From assembly GCA_003263775.1 (NCBI GenBank), contig JYJJ01000002.1, positions 124,001-188,000 on the forward strand: DNA of 64,000 nucleotides, in the 5' to 3' direction. Positions within the stretch are counted from its first letter, which is position 1, and each line of letters opens with the position of its first letter. This DNA is from Vibrio maritimus (GTDB taxonomy: Bacteria; Pseudomonadota; Gammaproteobacteria; Enterobacterales; Vibrionaceae). Below, in pieces: positions 19,536-29,977 of the stretch. The notes below the pieces were generated by a model. That model searched no databases. It was given only the letters and a program-made list of their open reading frames with translations, and had not been told where the DNA came from. A program made the position numbers and the translations under genes.

Positions 19536-20975
19536 GTGACAGACGTTATTAATCTAATGAACGATCTACTTTGGGGATCGATTCTTGTTTATTTGCTCGT
19601 AGGTGTGGGGATTTACTTTACAGTACGCCTTGGGTTTATTCAGTTCCGCCATTTCGGTCACATGTTCAGTGTGCTGAAAAACAGCCGCAAAGCAGACACT
19701 GCTGGTATTTCATCTTTCCAAGCACTTTGTACCAGTCTAGCTGCTCGTGTGGGCACAGGTAACATGGCAGGTGTGGCTGTTGCACTAACGGCAGGTGGCC
19801 CTGGTGCTATCTTCTGGATGTGGTTGATTGCAATGCTGGGTATGGCGACATCATTCGCAGAAAGTACTCTAGCGCAGCTATACAAAACTAAAGATGACGA
19901 CGGTAACTACCGTGGTGGCCCAGCTTACTATATGGAAAAAGGTCTAGGCATGCGCTGGATGGGCGTATTGTTCTCTATCTTCCTTATTATTGCTTTTGGT
20001 TTGGTGTTCAACGCGGTTCAAGCAAACGCGATTGCCAATGCGATGAATACCGCGTTTGGTTTTGATCCAATGATCGTGGGTGTGGTGATTGTTCTTATCT
20101 CTGCATTCGTTATCTTTGGTGGCGTACGTAAGATTGCGCGTACTGCGGAGCTTATCGTTCCAGTTATGGCGCTGGCGTATCTTGTTCTGGCATTTGTTGT
20201 CATGTTCATGAACATTGAGAAAGTGCCAGATGTGATAGCTTACATCTTTAAGAGCGCATTTGGCTTCCAAGAAGCCGCAGCGGGTGGTCTAGGTTATGCT
20301 ATCGCTCAAGCGATGATCCAAGGTATCAAACGTGGTTTGTTTTCGAACGAAGCCGGTATGGGTTCTGCGCCAAACGCAGCAGCTTCAGCAACACCGTATC
20401 CACCGCACCCTGCGTCTCAAGGTTACGTACAGATGCTAGGTGTCTTTACTGATACTATCGTTATCTGTACTGCGACTGTGGCTATCATCCTAATGTCGGG
20501 TGAATATGTACCGCACAGTGAAATCACGGGTATCGAGCTGACTCAACGTGCATTGAGCTCTCAAGTTGGTGAATGGGGTGGTATCTTTGTCGCGGTTGCG
20601 ATCTTCTTCTTCGCGTTTACCTCTATCATTGCGAACTACTCGTACGCAGAAACGAACCTGATTTTCCTAGAGCATAACCATAAAGCGGGTCTTGGTCTGT
20701 TCCGTATTATCGTACTAGGTATGGTGATGTTTGGTTCAGTGGCAACGCTGCCAATGGTTTGGGCGCTAGCGGATGTGTCGATGGGTCTGATGGCCATTGT
20801 TAACTTGATTGCGATCATCCTGCTATCGGGCATCGTGATCAAGCTTGCTAAAGACTACAATCAGCAGCTTAAAGCAGGCAAGGTGCCAACCTTTGATGCC
20901 AACGACTACCCAGAGCTGAAATCTCAGCTTGAAGAGGGTATTTGGGATAACAATAAGGAAACAGCGAACAAGTAA
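19536..20975 (+). CDS. sodium:alanine/glycine symporter (AGCS family)
   Basis: Membrane carrier that imports alanine or glycine with Na+. About 479 residues and eleven or so hydrophobic segments. The family signatures ARVGTGNMAGVAVALTAGGPGA and GIKRGLFSNEAGMGSAPNAA (substrate/Na+ site) are clear. I start at GTG 19536 (MTDVINLMNDLLWG), six bases after GAGG, instead of the GTG four codons upstream. A terminator follows. Confidence 0.9.
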   Translation: MTDVINLMNDLLWGSILVYLLVGVGIYFTVRLGFIQFRHFGHMFSVLKNSRKADTAGISSFQALCTSLAARVGTGNMAGVAVALTAGGPGAIFWMWLIAMLGMATSFAESTLAQLYKTKDDDGNYRGGPAYYMEKGLGMRWMGVLFSIFLIIAFGLVFNAVQANAIANAMNTAFGFDPMIVGVVIVLISAFVIFGGVRKIARTAELIVPVMALAYLVLAFVVMFMNIEKVPDVIAYIFKSAFGFQEAAAGGLGYAIAQAMIQGIKRGLFSNEAGMGSAPNAAASATPYPPHPASQGYVQMLGVFTDTIVICTATVAIILMSGEYVPHSEITGIELTQRALSSQVGEWGGIFVAVAIFFFAFTSIIANYSYAETNLIFLEHNHKAGLGLFRIIVLGMVMFGSVATLPMVWALADVSMGLMAIVNLIAIILLSGIVIKLAKDYNQQLKAGKVPTFDANDYPELKSQLEEGIWDNNKETANK

Positions 20976-21000
20976 TCGCTTTTACCTATCTCAAAAATAG

Positions 21001-21047
21001 AAAAAGCCATGCACTATTTCATTGATGAAAGTGCGTGGCTTTTTTTA
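21001..21047 (+). terminator. symporter terminator
   Basis: AAAAAGCCATGCACT pairs with AGTGCGTGGCTTTTT (one G-T pair), followed by T residues. Confidence 0.85.
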
Positions 21048-21081
21048 TACTGAAGCAAATCAATATTAAAAGAGTAAAGTC

Positions 21082-21855
21082 ATGCTTATCGTTGTTTCAC
21101 CCGCTAAGACCCTAGATTACGAGTCGCCGCTCGCGACTGAGCGATTCACTCAACCGGAGTTGATTGAGCATTCTGCAGAGCTTATTCAAGAGTGTCGTAA
21201 GCTTACCCCAGCCGATGTCTCTGCTTTGATGAAGGTGAGCGATAAGATCGCTGGCTTGAACGTCGCACGTTTTGAAGAGTGGTCACAAACGTTTACAACA
21301 GACAATGCTCGCCAGGCAATCCTTGCTTTCAAAGGTGATGTTTACACTGGATTGGAAGCAGAAAGCTTGTCAGAGGATGACTTTGACTTTGCTCAGCAGC
21401 ACTTACGCATGCTGTCTGGCCTTTATGGTCTGCTTAAGCCATTAGATTTGATGCAGCCTTATCGTTTAGAAATGGGCACTAAGCTTGCCAACGAGCGTGG
21501 CACTAACCTATACCAATTCTGGGGCGACATTATCACCAACAAGCTCAATGATGCTCTTACTGCACAGGGTGACAATGTGCTGATTAACCTAGCGTCTAAC
21601 GAGTACTTTAAAGCGGTTAAGCCAAAACAGCTCGATGGTAAAGTGATCACGCCGGTATTCAAAGATTGTAAGAATGGCCAATACAAGGTCATCAGCTTTT
21701 ACGCTAAGAAAGCGCGCGGCATGATGGCACGTTACATCATCGAGAACCGTATTGATTCGATTGAAAAACTGACGGCATTTGATGTCGCTGGCTACTACTT
21801 TGTTGAAGAAGAATCGACGGCGACAGAGCTGGTGTTTAAGCGCGAAGAGCAGTGA
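21082..21855 (+). CDS. yaaA: peroxide stress protein YaaA
   Basis: 257 residues, UPF0246/YaaA family. In E. coli it lowers free intracellular iron during H2O2 stress and belongs to the OxyR regulon; it binds DNA in vitro. Family hallmarks are [15 protein letters not shown] at the start, [11 protein letters not shown] in the middle, and [21 protein letters not shown] near the end. Monocistronic, with terminators on both sides. Frame intact. Confidence 0.93.
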   Translation: MLIVVSPAKTLDYESPLATERFTQPELIEHSAELIQECRKLTPADVSALMKVSDKIAGLNVARFEEWSQTFTTDNARQAILAFKGDVYTGLEAESLSEDDFDFAQQHLRMLSGLYGLLKPLDLMQPYRLEMGTKLANERGTNLYQFWGDIITNKLNDALTAQGDNVLINLASNEYFKAVKPKQLDGKVITPVFKDCKNGQYKVISFYAKKARGMMARYIIENRIDSIEKLTAFDVAGYYFVEEESTATELVFKREEQ

Positions 21856-21874
21856 TTAGATATCGAAAGTGATC

Positions 21875-21911
21875 AAAAAAGGGTGTCAGACCAAGTCTGA
21901 CACCCTTTTTC
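21875..21911. terminator. bidirectional terminator yaaA/srmB
   Basis: AAAAAAGGGTGTCAGA-CCAAG-TCTGACACCCTTTTT, a very stable stem between convergent genes. Confidence 0.9.
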
Positions 21912-21930
21912 TTTTATCTAATGCTCGCGC

Positions 21931-23159
21931 TTATTTCTTCTTAGCGCTTTTCTTTTTCTTCACCGCTTTTTTCTTGTCGTCTTTCTTCGGCTTTTTCTTC
22001 TTGAAGACTGGCTTTTTGTGCGTTGGACGCATGCCGTCGATGAAGCGCTCTTTGATGGTCTCTTTAGTGTAGCGAGCGACGCGATCCATCATTGGTTGAT
22101 CGTGTGCTTCTACAATAGAGATAGCGATGCCTTTTTTACCTGCGCGAGCAGTACGACCGATGCGGTGCAGGTAGACATCAGCACTGCGTGGCATGTCGTA
22201 GTTGATAACGTGAGAGACATCTGGCAAATCGATACCACGTGCGGCGATATCGGTCGCGAGCAGGACATTCACTTGGCCATCACGGAAGCGGCTGATCGCG
22301 TTGTTACGACGATCTTGTAGCATCTCACCTTGGATCCACGAGCATGGGATCTGTGCGCTATCTAATTGCTGACGAAGCTCGCCTAGGCGCTCGCGCGTCT
22401 TTACAAACACGATAGTACGCTGAGCTTGCTCGGTCAGGATGTGTTTTAGCAAGTTCAGTTTGTGATTCGCATCATCGGCGCGGTGATACCACTGGGTGAT
22501 CTTTTTGCGTTCGCGAGTTGATGGCTGAGCTTCGAGCTCGGCTGGATTTTTCAAAAGATCAGCAGTGAAGCCTTCTACACCACGACCTTCAAGCGTTGCA
22601 GAGAACAGCAACGTTTGCTTACGCCAGCGACACTCTGCTGACAGGCGATCAACGGTTGGACCAAAGCCCAAGTCTAGCATGCGGTCTGCTTCATCAAGTA
22701 CTAACCATTCGATAGCACGGCAGTCAAAGCGCTCCGCCTCGATGTACTCCATCAAACGACCTGGTGTTGCTACCACGATATCTTGAGTCTCTGCCAGTGT
22801 TGCGGCGTGAGAGTCATAGGTGACACCACCGGTAATGGTCGCAACTTTAAGGCGAGTGTACTTCGCGAGTGCCGTTGCTTGCTCTGCTACTTGCATTGCC
22901 AGCTCACGAGTTGGCGTGAGGATCAAAATACGTGCTGGACCTGCTTCTTGCGAGGGAAGTCGAGCAAGTACTGGATTGCTGGAATAGCAAAGGAAGCGGT
23001 TTTACCTGTTCCTGTTGGTGCAGAGGCAAGAATATCCCTTGCATCCAATGCTTGTGGAATAGCCTGAGCCTGGATGTCAGTTGGGCGGCTAAAGCCCATT
23101 TCTTCAATCGCTTCTAAAAGGACCGGATCTAGATCGAGTTCGGCAAAGGTTCTGATCAC
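21931..23159 (-). CDS. srmB: DEAD-box RNA helicase SrmB, frameshifted
   Basis: ATP-dependent helicase that helps assemble the 50S ribosomal subunit. About 409 residues after repair. The Q motif GFSRPTDIQAQAIP, Walker A SAPTGTGKT, LVLDEADRMLDLGF, SAT and HRIGRTARAG appear in order, and the tail is a lysine-rich RNA-binding extension. The frame breaks near 22950: on the minus strand CGCAAGAAGC should be CGCAAAGAAGC (FPRKEAGPARILILTPTREL), so one A is missing. It lies next to trmN6, as in E. coli, although here both are on the same strand. Confidence 0.9.
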
Positions 23160-23258
23160 TATAGTGTCTCCACAAGACGTAGGTTAACCCTGAGCAAAAA
23201 AACATCAAACAGGGAAAAAGTAGGGCGGCTATTATACTCAAACGAACGCGCGGCGCAC

Positions 23259-23980
23259 TTACATTTTAAGGTAAAAGTCCTTAGTTAGAGTAATAAAGTC
23301 CGCAGAATATCCACTGGCGTCACCATGGATAACTAAATGCTCCTCTCTACACTCTTCAAATACTTTACTCAAGGTAAACAGCAGACGGTGACAAGGCTTT
23401 TTTGGGGTGGTTTGTACTCGGCATAGACGTGTTAAATACCAACCTTGCTGCTTAGCCATTGCGATGAACTGTTCACCCTCTGGTGTTGGCAGAACAAAGC
23501 TGGCTTGCCCTTCCTCAATAAGTAAGCTGTGGCAGCGCTCTAGTAATTGTTCATGTGCTAGGGTGTGAGTATGTCTGGCAGTGGCTCGTTGGGCATTTTG
23601 CGAGACTTCACCGCTATTGAAGTAGGGTGGGTTGCAAATGATTCCCGTAAAACGTTCGCTAAAGTTTTGCTTTAATACATCGCCTTGAAGCAGTGTTAAT
23701 CGTGCACTCCATCTGCTGGCAGTGAAGCTGCGTTTGGCGTCTTTAATGGCTGTGCTGTCGATATCGACGCGGTAATCGCGGCAGTTTGAAAACGCTGAGC
23801 GCACATTAAGGCTAAAAGTCCAGTACCGGTGCCAATATCAAGCAGCTGCTCGGCGTTGGTAAATTGTGCCCACGCACCAAGAAGTACCCCATCGGTACTA
23901 ACTGGCATCCCGGATTGACCATCGAGAATTGCGAACTGTTTGAATTGAAAGCCTTTCGTTTTTGATGTGCTGCTAGTCAT
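23259..23980 (-). CDS. trmN6: tRNA1(Val) adenine-37 N6-methyltransferase, frameshifted
   Basis: S-adenosylmethionine-dependent enzyme that makes m6A37 in valine tRNA. About 240 residues after repair. The SAM loop is [14 protein letters not shown] and the catalytic N6-adenine motif is [10 protein letters not shown]. The frame breaks near 23760: minus-strand ACCGCGTCGAT should read ACCGCGGTCGAT ([16 protein letters not shown]), so one G is missing. Start [16 protein letters not shown]. Confidence 0.88.
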
Positions 23981-24276
23981 AAGTTATTTTGTTAATCGTT
24001 TGCTTTTAAGTGATAGGTACTGTTGTTAAATTGTTGAGTAGTGATATGTGCTGTATGTAAGTGGTGTGTGTAGGAAAATGATCGAGATAAAATTCCATAT
24101 TGATTAACTACTCTAGTTAATCAAACTGCTTTCGAATCAATTAAACAAATTTATATAGTGTTTATATCTATATCTATTGCTTATTGACTAGTGATTCGTC
24201 ATTATGCCCGCCTTATTTTACGAGGGAACCAAGATTCCTTCTATAGAAACACAACATAACAAGTAAGGGCATATCT
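23981..24276. other. trmN6-brnQ divergent region with a perfect inverted repeat
   Basis: No gene seen. TTGATTAACT at 24100-24109 and AGTTAATCAA at 24115-24124 form a perfect 10-bp inverted repeat with a 5-base loop, about 150 bases before brnQ. No T run follows, so an operator is more likely than a terminator. Confidence 0.5.
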
Positions 24277-25587
24277 GTGAAACAGACGTTAAAAACAACA
24301 GATATTATAGCAGTCGGCTTTATGCTGTTTGCGTTTTTCCTTGGTGCTGGCAACATCATCTTTCCACCACTAGCGGGTCAATTAGCGGGTGAAAACTTGC
24401 TCCCAGCGATGACCGGCTTTCTTCTCACTGCAGTAGGTCTTCCTCTTATTACCATTATTGCTGTTGCAGTGGCAGGAGGCTCTTGGGAGCACCTGACGAA
24501 AGATTTGCCAAAGAAAGCGGCGACGCTTATTGCGGTACTGATCTTTATTATTATCGGCCCTGCATTCGCCGCGCCTCGTACTGGTCTAGTAGCCTATGAA
24601 ATGGCGATTCGCCCATTCTTTGCTGACGCCGCCCAAATACACCTAACGATTTTCTCAATCCTGTTTTTTGCTGTTGCTATGTCATTTGCTTGGTCGCAAG
24701 GCAAATTGATTGATGTTATCGGTAAGGTGCTTACGCCAGTTCTGTTTGTTGGCCTGATTGTTCTTGCAGGTGCGGTATTCATTGACCCGCAAGGTGAGAT
24801 GATTGCTCCAGTCGGAGAGTACCTAAGCCAGCCTCTGACCAAAGGTTTCCTTGAAGGTTACAACACCATGGACACCTTCGGCTCTTTGATGTTTGGTATG
24901 TTGATTGTGGATGCACTGCGTAAGAAAGGCATCACAGAGCAAGCGGCAACGACTAAGTACCTAATTAGCGCGGCATTCATTGCAGCAGCGGGTCTTGCGT
25001 TTGTCTACATCTCACTGTTCTACCTTGGTGCGACGAGCGCAACGGTTGCAGCAGGTGCTGACAACGGCGGTGCTATCTTAAGCCAATACGTACAAGCGTT
25101 GTTTGGTCCATACGGTCAAATCGTTCTTTCTGTGATTGTATTGCTAGCGTGTTTGACGACGGCGATCGGTCTGATCTCAGCGTGTTCTGATTACTTCAGT
25201 TCACTCACATCTATCAGCTACCAGAAATGGGTTGTGATCATTGGTGTTGCATGTGCTGTTGTAGCAAACGTTGGTTTGGCACAGCTTATCTCACTATCGG
25301 TTCCGGTACTGTTTGCACTATACCCAGTAGCGATTGCGCTAGTCGCTTTGACATTTACTCGCAAGTACCTAGCGAACCCGAAACTTGCTTACCGCGTGGT
25401 TATCTTAGTATCACTGGCATTTGCTATGATCGATGCTGCGAAAGTAGCGGGTATTGATGTGTCTGCATTCAACGCATTGCCACTGTTCAGTGTGGGCATG
25501 GGTTGGGTAATGCCTACGTTTGTTGCGATTGTTTGCATGTGCTTTATTGGTCGAAGTGACCAAAGTCTAGAGCAAGAAGCTGCCTAA
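24277..25587 (+). CDS. brnQ: branched-chain amino acid transporter BrnQ (LIVCS family)
   Basis: Na+-coupled importer of leucine, isoleucine and valine. 436 residues with about twelve hydrophobic segments. The opening FMLFAFFLGAGNIIFPP and the SACSDYFSS region are typical for BrnQ. It starts at GTG with AAGGG upstream. It is divergent from trmN6, with a palindromic region between them. Frame intact. Confidence 0.93.
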   Translation: MKQTLKTTDIIAVGFMLFAFFLGAGNIIFPPLAGQLAGENLLPAMTGFLLTAVGLPLITIIAVAVAGGSWEHLTKDLPKKAATLIAVLIFIIIGPAFAAPRTGLVAYEMAIRPFFADAAQIHLTIFSILFFAVAMSFAWSQGKLIDVIGKVLTPVLFVGLIVLAGAVFIDPQGEMIAPVGEYLSQPLTKGFLEGYNTMDTFGSLMFGMLIVDALRKKGITEQAATTKYLISAAFIAAAGLAFVYISLFYLGATSATVAAGADNGGAILSQYVQALFGPYGQIVLSVIVLLACLTTAIGLISACSDYFSSLTSISYQKWVVIIGVACAVVANVGLAQLISLSVPVLFALYPVAIALVALTFTRKYLANPKLAYRVVILVSLAFAMIDAAKVAGIDVSAFNALPLFSVGMGWVMPTFVAIVCMCFIGRSDQSLEQEAA

Positions 25588-25633
25588 TTGGGCATGCTGA
25601 TAGTAAGTCTACCAGTAAGACTTCAACAGAACT

Positions 25634-25655
25634 AAAAACGCGCCTTGATAGGCGC
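25634..25655 (-). terminator. fldB terminator
   Basis: On the minus strand GCGCCT-ATCA-AGGCGC is followed by GTTTTT, 32 bases past the fldB stop. Confidence 0.6.
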
Positions 25656-25686
25656 CGTTTGTTTAGGTATTTTTTCTTTGTCAGCA

Positions 25687-26204
25687 TCAAAGCGTTTGCT
25701 GATACTCAACAAGGATCTGCTCAACCCAGCTTGCAATGCGCTCGTCACTGAGCTCGTATTGAGAGTCTTCATCCAAAGCGAGACCGACAAACTGACTGCC
25801 ATCTTCGGTGAGTGCTTTTGACGCTTCAAACTCGTAGCCTTGGTTATTCCAGTAGCCAATAAATTGAGCGCCGGTTGGTTTAAGCTCGTCGTGTAGCATG
25901 CCCATGCATCGAGGTACCATTCGCCATAGCCTTCCTGATCGCCTAACCCGAACAGAGCGACGACTTTTCCACTGAGTGATACACCGGAGATTTGATCCCA
26001 AATAGCGCCCCAGTCTTCTTGGAGTTCACCAAAATCCCAAGTGGAAATGCCTAAGATAAGCAGGTCGTATTCGCTCATCTTGGTAATAGGCGTCTCTTTT
26101 ACGTTGAATATATCGACGATATCAGGGCCGATGATGTCGCGGATTTTCTCTGCAGCCATCTCGGTGTAGCAGGTGGACGAGCCGTAAAATAAGCCTATTT
26201 TCAT
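25687..26204 (-). CDS. fldB: flavodoxin FldB, frameshifted
   Basis: FMN-binding electron carrier, about 172 residues after repair (E. coli FldB 173). The phosphate loop [12 protein letters not shown] is the FMN site; [16 protein letters not shown] and [17 protein letters not shown] flank the flavin. The frame breaks near 25912: minus-strand GATGCATGGGC should be GATGCAATGGGC, so one A is missing, after which the protein continues to VEYQQTL. Without the repair an unrelated tail reads on to 25632. It is divergent from xerD, exactly as in E. coli. Confidence 0.88.
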
Positions 26205-26362
26205 AACTTCACTGTATCTTGGTTGTGATGATTGGCCAAGATTCTACTCTGAATTCGACCATCTTTGCAGCGCTTATTCGCTAGGTGGTGGTTTTTTATG
26301 GCAATCTGGTTTTTTCTCGCTTACTCTGTTCAAAGTACTGTATAAACATCCAAGAGGTAGTC

Positions 26363-27271
26363 GTGAGCGACGTCAATATCCAAGATCAGGGCTTAGTGGA
26401 GCAATTTCTCGATTCCATGTGGATGGAGCGAGGGTTGTCAGAAAACACCTTGGCGTCTTATCGAAATGATTTGGTGAAATTGTTGAAATGGATGCATGAG
26501 CACAACTATAAACTGGATTTTATTAGCTTAGCGGGCCTGCAGGAGTATCAAAGCTGGTTGGCGGATCAAAACTACCAGCAAAGCTCAAGAGCGCGAATGC
26601 TGTCTGCCATCCGTCGGTTGTTCCAATATCTGCACCGAGAAAAACTGCGCTCGGACGATCCGACCGCTCTATTGGTGAGCCCAAAGCTTCCTAAGCGACT
26701 ACCGAAAGATTTAACCGAAGATCAAGTAACGGCGCTCCTGGACGCGCCCGATCCGAACGATCCAATAGAGCTGCGTGACAAAGCGATGCTAGAGCTTCTT
26801 TACGCTACTGGCCTTCGTGTTACAGAGCTTGTCAGCCTGACAATGGAAAACATCAGCCTGAGACAGGGCGTAGTGCGTGTTGTTGGTAAAGGCAACAAAG
26901 AGCGTTTAGTGCCTATGGGCGAGAACGCCATTGATTGGATCTCTGAGTTTATCGATAAAGGTCGCCCGCAGTTGCTTGGTGAGAAAACCTCAGATGTGGT
27001 GTTTCCAAGTAAACGTGCAAAGCAGATGACCCGACAAACCTTTTGGCACCGTATTAAGTTCTATGCTGTGTTGGCTGATATTGATACCGAGCTATTGTCG
27101 CCACACGTATTAAGACACGCTTTTGCGACGCACCTATTGAACTATGGTGCAGATCTGCGTGTCGTACAGATGTTGCTAGGGCATAGTGACTTATCCACGA
27201 CACAAATTTATACTCACGTAGCAACTGAACGATTGAAGAACATTCATAGCCAGCATCATCCAAGGGCTTAA
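26363..27271 (+). CDS. xerD: site-specific tyrosine recombinase XerD
   Basis: Works with XerC at dif to resolve chromosome dimers. 302 residues; the core-binding domain is followed by the catalytic domain with R in ATGLRVTEL, K in GKGNKERL, HxxR in SPHVLRHAF, H in LLGHSDL, and Tyr in TQIYTHV. I start at GTG 26363 (MSDVNIQDQGLVEQF) behind AGAGG, not at the upstream 26285 frame that lacks homology. It leads the xerD-dsbC-recJ-prfB-lysS cluster. Confidence 0.93.
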   Translation: MSDVNIQDQGLVEQFLDSMWMERGLSENTLASYRNDLVKLLKWMHEHNYKLDFISLAGLQEYQSWLADQNYQQSSRARMLSAIRRLFQYLHREKLRSDDPTALLVSPKLPKRLPKDLTEDQVTALLDAPDPNDPIELRDKAMLELLYATGLRVTELVSLTMENISLRQGVVRVVGKGNKERLVPMGENAIDWISEFIDKGRPQLLGEKTSDVVFPSKRAKQMTRQTFWHRIKFYAVLADIDTELLSPHVLRHAFATHLLNYGADLRVVQMLLGHSDLSTTQIYTHVATERLKNIHSQHHPRA

Positions 27272-27301
27272 TTTAACGTTTTCTATACAAAGGTGATTTT
27301 C

Positions 27302-28096
27302 ATGAGCGTATTACGCCGCTTAACTCTACTTTCTCTGCCATTTTTCGTGACGGCTTGCGGTGCAGAAGAGTCTCAACCAAGCCAAGCAACACCAGCAACT
27401 GTCGTTGAAGCGGCGGCGGTAAGCAGCGCAGCAGATGAAGCGGCCATTCGTGAACGATTTGCCAAAATCGGCATTGAGGTATCAGAAGTCGTGGCTTCAG
27501 ATATTGCGGGCCTGGTAGAAGTTCGTACTCCTAGCGGTATCTTGTTCGCGTCACCATCGGGTGATCATTTCATTGCCGGCACATTGTACTCGATTGATGC
27601 TGATGGTAATTACAAAGACGTGATTGCTGAGCGCCAAGCGCCAATCAATGCGGAAAAAATTGCCTCTTTTGCTGACACAGTCATCGAATACAAAGCAAAA
27701 GACGAGAAGTACGTAGTGACGGTATTCACTGATATTACGTGTGGCTACTGTGTGAGACTGCACAGCCAAATGGAACAATACAACGACCTTGGAATTACGG
27801 TGCGCTACCTTGCTTACCCACGACAAGGCGCGACAGGCTCGGTAGCTGATCAAATGGCGAAAATCTGGTGTTCAGAAAATCCAGCTGACGCGATGCACGA
27901 TGCGAAAGTTAACCGCAAAGAAGCAGTGTTTGATGGCGACCTGAATCAGTGCCAAGAGACCGTAGCTAAACACTACGAGCTGGGACGCGAGCTAGGTATC
28001 AGTGGTACGCCAGCAATCTTCCTACCAAATGGTGAAATGGTCGGTGGCTACCTTCCTCCTGCTGATCTTCTAAAGCGTCTACAACAAATTCAATAA
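27302..28096 (+). CDS. dsbC: thiol:disulfide isomerase DsbC
   Basis: Periplasmic isomerase that corrects wrong disulfide bonds. About 264 residues: an N-terminal dimerisation domain and a C-terminal thioredoxin domain with active site TCGYC, and the cis-Pro loop SGTPAIFLPNG. Start ATG 27302 behind AAGGTG. Unusually, the signal sequence ends VTAC at residues 16-19 and is followed by Gly-Ala, which reads as a lipobox, so this DsbC may be lipid-anchored. A Ser/Ala/Thr-rich linker follows. Confidence 0.93.
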   Translation: MSVLRRLTLLSLPFFVTACGAEESQPSQATPATVVEAAAVSSAADEAAIRERFAKIGIEVSEVVASDIAGLVEVRTPSGILFASPSGDHFIAGTLYSIDADGNYKDVIAERQAPINAEKIASFADTVIEYKAKDEKYVVTVFTDITCGYCVRLHSQMEQYNDLGITVRYLAYPRQGATGSVADQMAKIWCSENPADAMHDAKVNRKEAVFDGDLNQCQETVAKHYELGRELGISGTPAIFLPNGEMVGGYLPPADLLKRLQQIQ

Positions 28097-28134
28097 TGAT
28101 TAGGATTGGGGCCTTTTAAGGCCCATTGCATTTT

Positions 28135-29873
28135 ATGATAGAAATCCAACGCCGTCCTGATGTCGATATTTCGATACTTCCTGACTCTATTCCTGCATTG
28201 CTGCGCCGCCTGTACATCAGCCGTGGTGTGAGTGATGTCGCTCAATTGGAAAAAGCGGCTAAAGGGCTGCACTCCTTTCAACAGCTAGCAGGCATTGACG
28301 CTGCTGTTGAGCTGCTGTTTGAGGCGATTGAGCAGCAAAAGCGCATTATCGTCGTCGGTGACTTTGATGCTGATGGTGCGACGAGCTCGGCGCTTTCTGT
28401 GCTGGCTCTTCGTATGCTAGGCAGCCGTAATGTGGACTACTTGGTCCCTAACCGTTTTGAAGATGGCTATGGCCTAAGCCTGAGGTAGTCGATCAAGCTA
28501 TCGAGATTGGTGCAGAAGTCATCATGACCGTTGACAATGGTGTTTCTTCGATTTCCGGGGTGCAGTACGCCAAAGACAATAACATCAAGGTGCTGGTGAC
28601 TGATCACCACTTACCGGGTTCAGAGCTGCCGAATGTGGATGCCATGGTCAATCCCAATCTCAATGAGTGTGGTTTTCCTTCAAAAGCGCTTGCCGGTGTT
28701 GGTGTCGCGTTTTATCTGATGATGGCGCTTTGCGTTTATATGAGAAAGCGCAATTGGTTCGCCGAACAAGGCATGGCTGAGCCAAAACTGATGGAGCTGA
28801 TTGATTTGGTGGCGCTCGGTACCGTCGCCGATGTGGTGGCTTTGGATGAGAATAACCGCATTTTAGTGCACCAAGGTCTGCAGCGAATTCGAGCAGGCAA
28901 AGCCAGGCCCGGTATTCAAGCTTTGATTGAAATCGCTAAGCGCGATGCAAGAAAGCTGGTGGCATCCGATTTTGGTTTTGCGCTTGGTCCACGAATCAAT
29001 GCAGCAGGCCGCTTGGATGACATGTCGTTTGGTGTTGAGCTTTTGATGTCGGATAACATCCACGCCGCTCGTCGTATGGCTAGTGAACTTGATGGACTTA
29101 ACCAGACGCGTAAAGACATCGAAGAAGGCATGAAGCAAGAAGCATTGGCATTTTGTGAACGTTTGCAAATTAGCGATAAGGCGGCGCTGCCATATGGCCT
29201 AGCGCTGTTCCAGCGTGATTGGCACCAAGGTGTGATTGGTATTTTGGCTTCTCGTATCAAAGACAAGTTCCATCGTCCGGTGATAGCGTTTGCCGATGGT
29301 GGCGAAGGAACGATTAAGGGGTCTTGTCGTTCTATCCAAGGCTTACATATGCGCGATGCGCTTGACCGTATTGATACCCAGAACCCTGGACTGATTTTGA
29401 AGTTCGGTGGTCACGCAATGGCTGCCGGCCTTGCTATCATGGAAAAAGACTTCGAGCGCTTTAGTAAGTTGTTTGATGAGGTGGTACGTGAAGAGCTAGG
29501 AGATACCGCGCTAAAAGGCATTATCTTGTCAGATGGTGAGTTAGCACCGGAAGAGTTTTCCATGCATACCGCAGAGCAGATCCGTGCTGGAGGTCCTTGG
29601 GGGCAAGCGTTCCCTGATCCTGTGTTTGATGGTGAGTTCAAAGTACTGCATCAAAAGCTGGTGGGTGAAAAACACCTCAAGCTTATGGTTGAGCCGATGC
29701 ACAAAGGGTTTGGCACCAACATTATGCTGGATGCGATCGCCTTTAACGTGGATCTGCGCCGCTGGCCAGATGCCTCGGTGAAAACGGTCACTCTCGCTTA
29801 CAAACTAGATATCAACGAGTTTCGCGGAAACCAGTCATTGCAACTGATGGTCGACCATATTGAGCCTCGATAG
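28135..29873 (+). CDS. recJ: single-strand exonuclease RecJ, frameshifted
   Basis: 5'-to-3' exonuclease on single-stranded DNA in recombination and mismatch repair. About 579 residues after repair (E. coli 577). DHH-family metal motifs are VVGDFDADGATSS, DNGVSS and VTDHHLPG; the DHHA1 domain has LKFGGHAMAAGLAI. The frame breaks near 28480: AAGCCTGAGG should read AAGCCCTGAGG (GLSPEVVDQAIEIGAEV), one C missing. Start ATG 28135 (MIEIQRRP). Confidence 0.92.
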
Positions 29874-29977
29874 GGGCTTGATATTTCGGTCAAGGAAAAT
29901 CGATATTTTCCTGTATCTTCGTCACATTTTTGAGTAGAATTCTGCGGTTAAATTCTACTCATAAATGCTGAGCAAAT

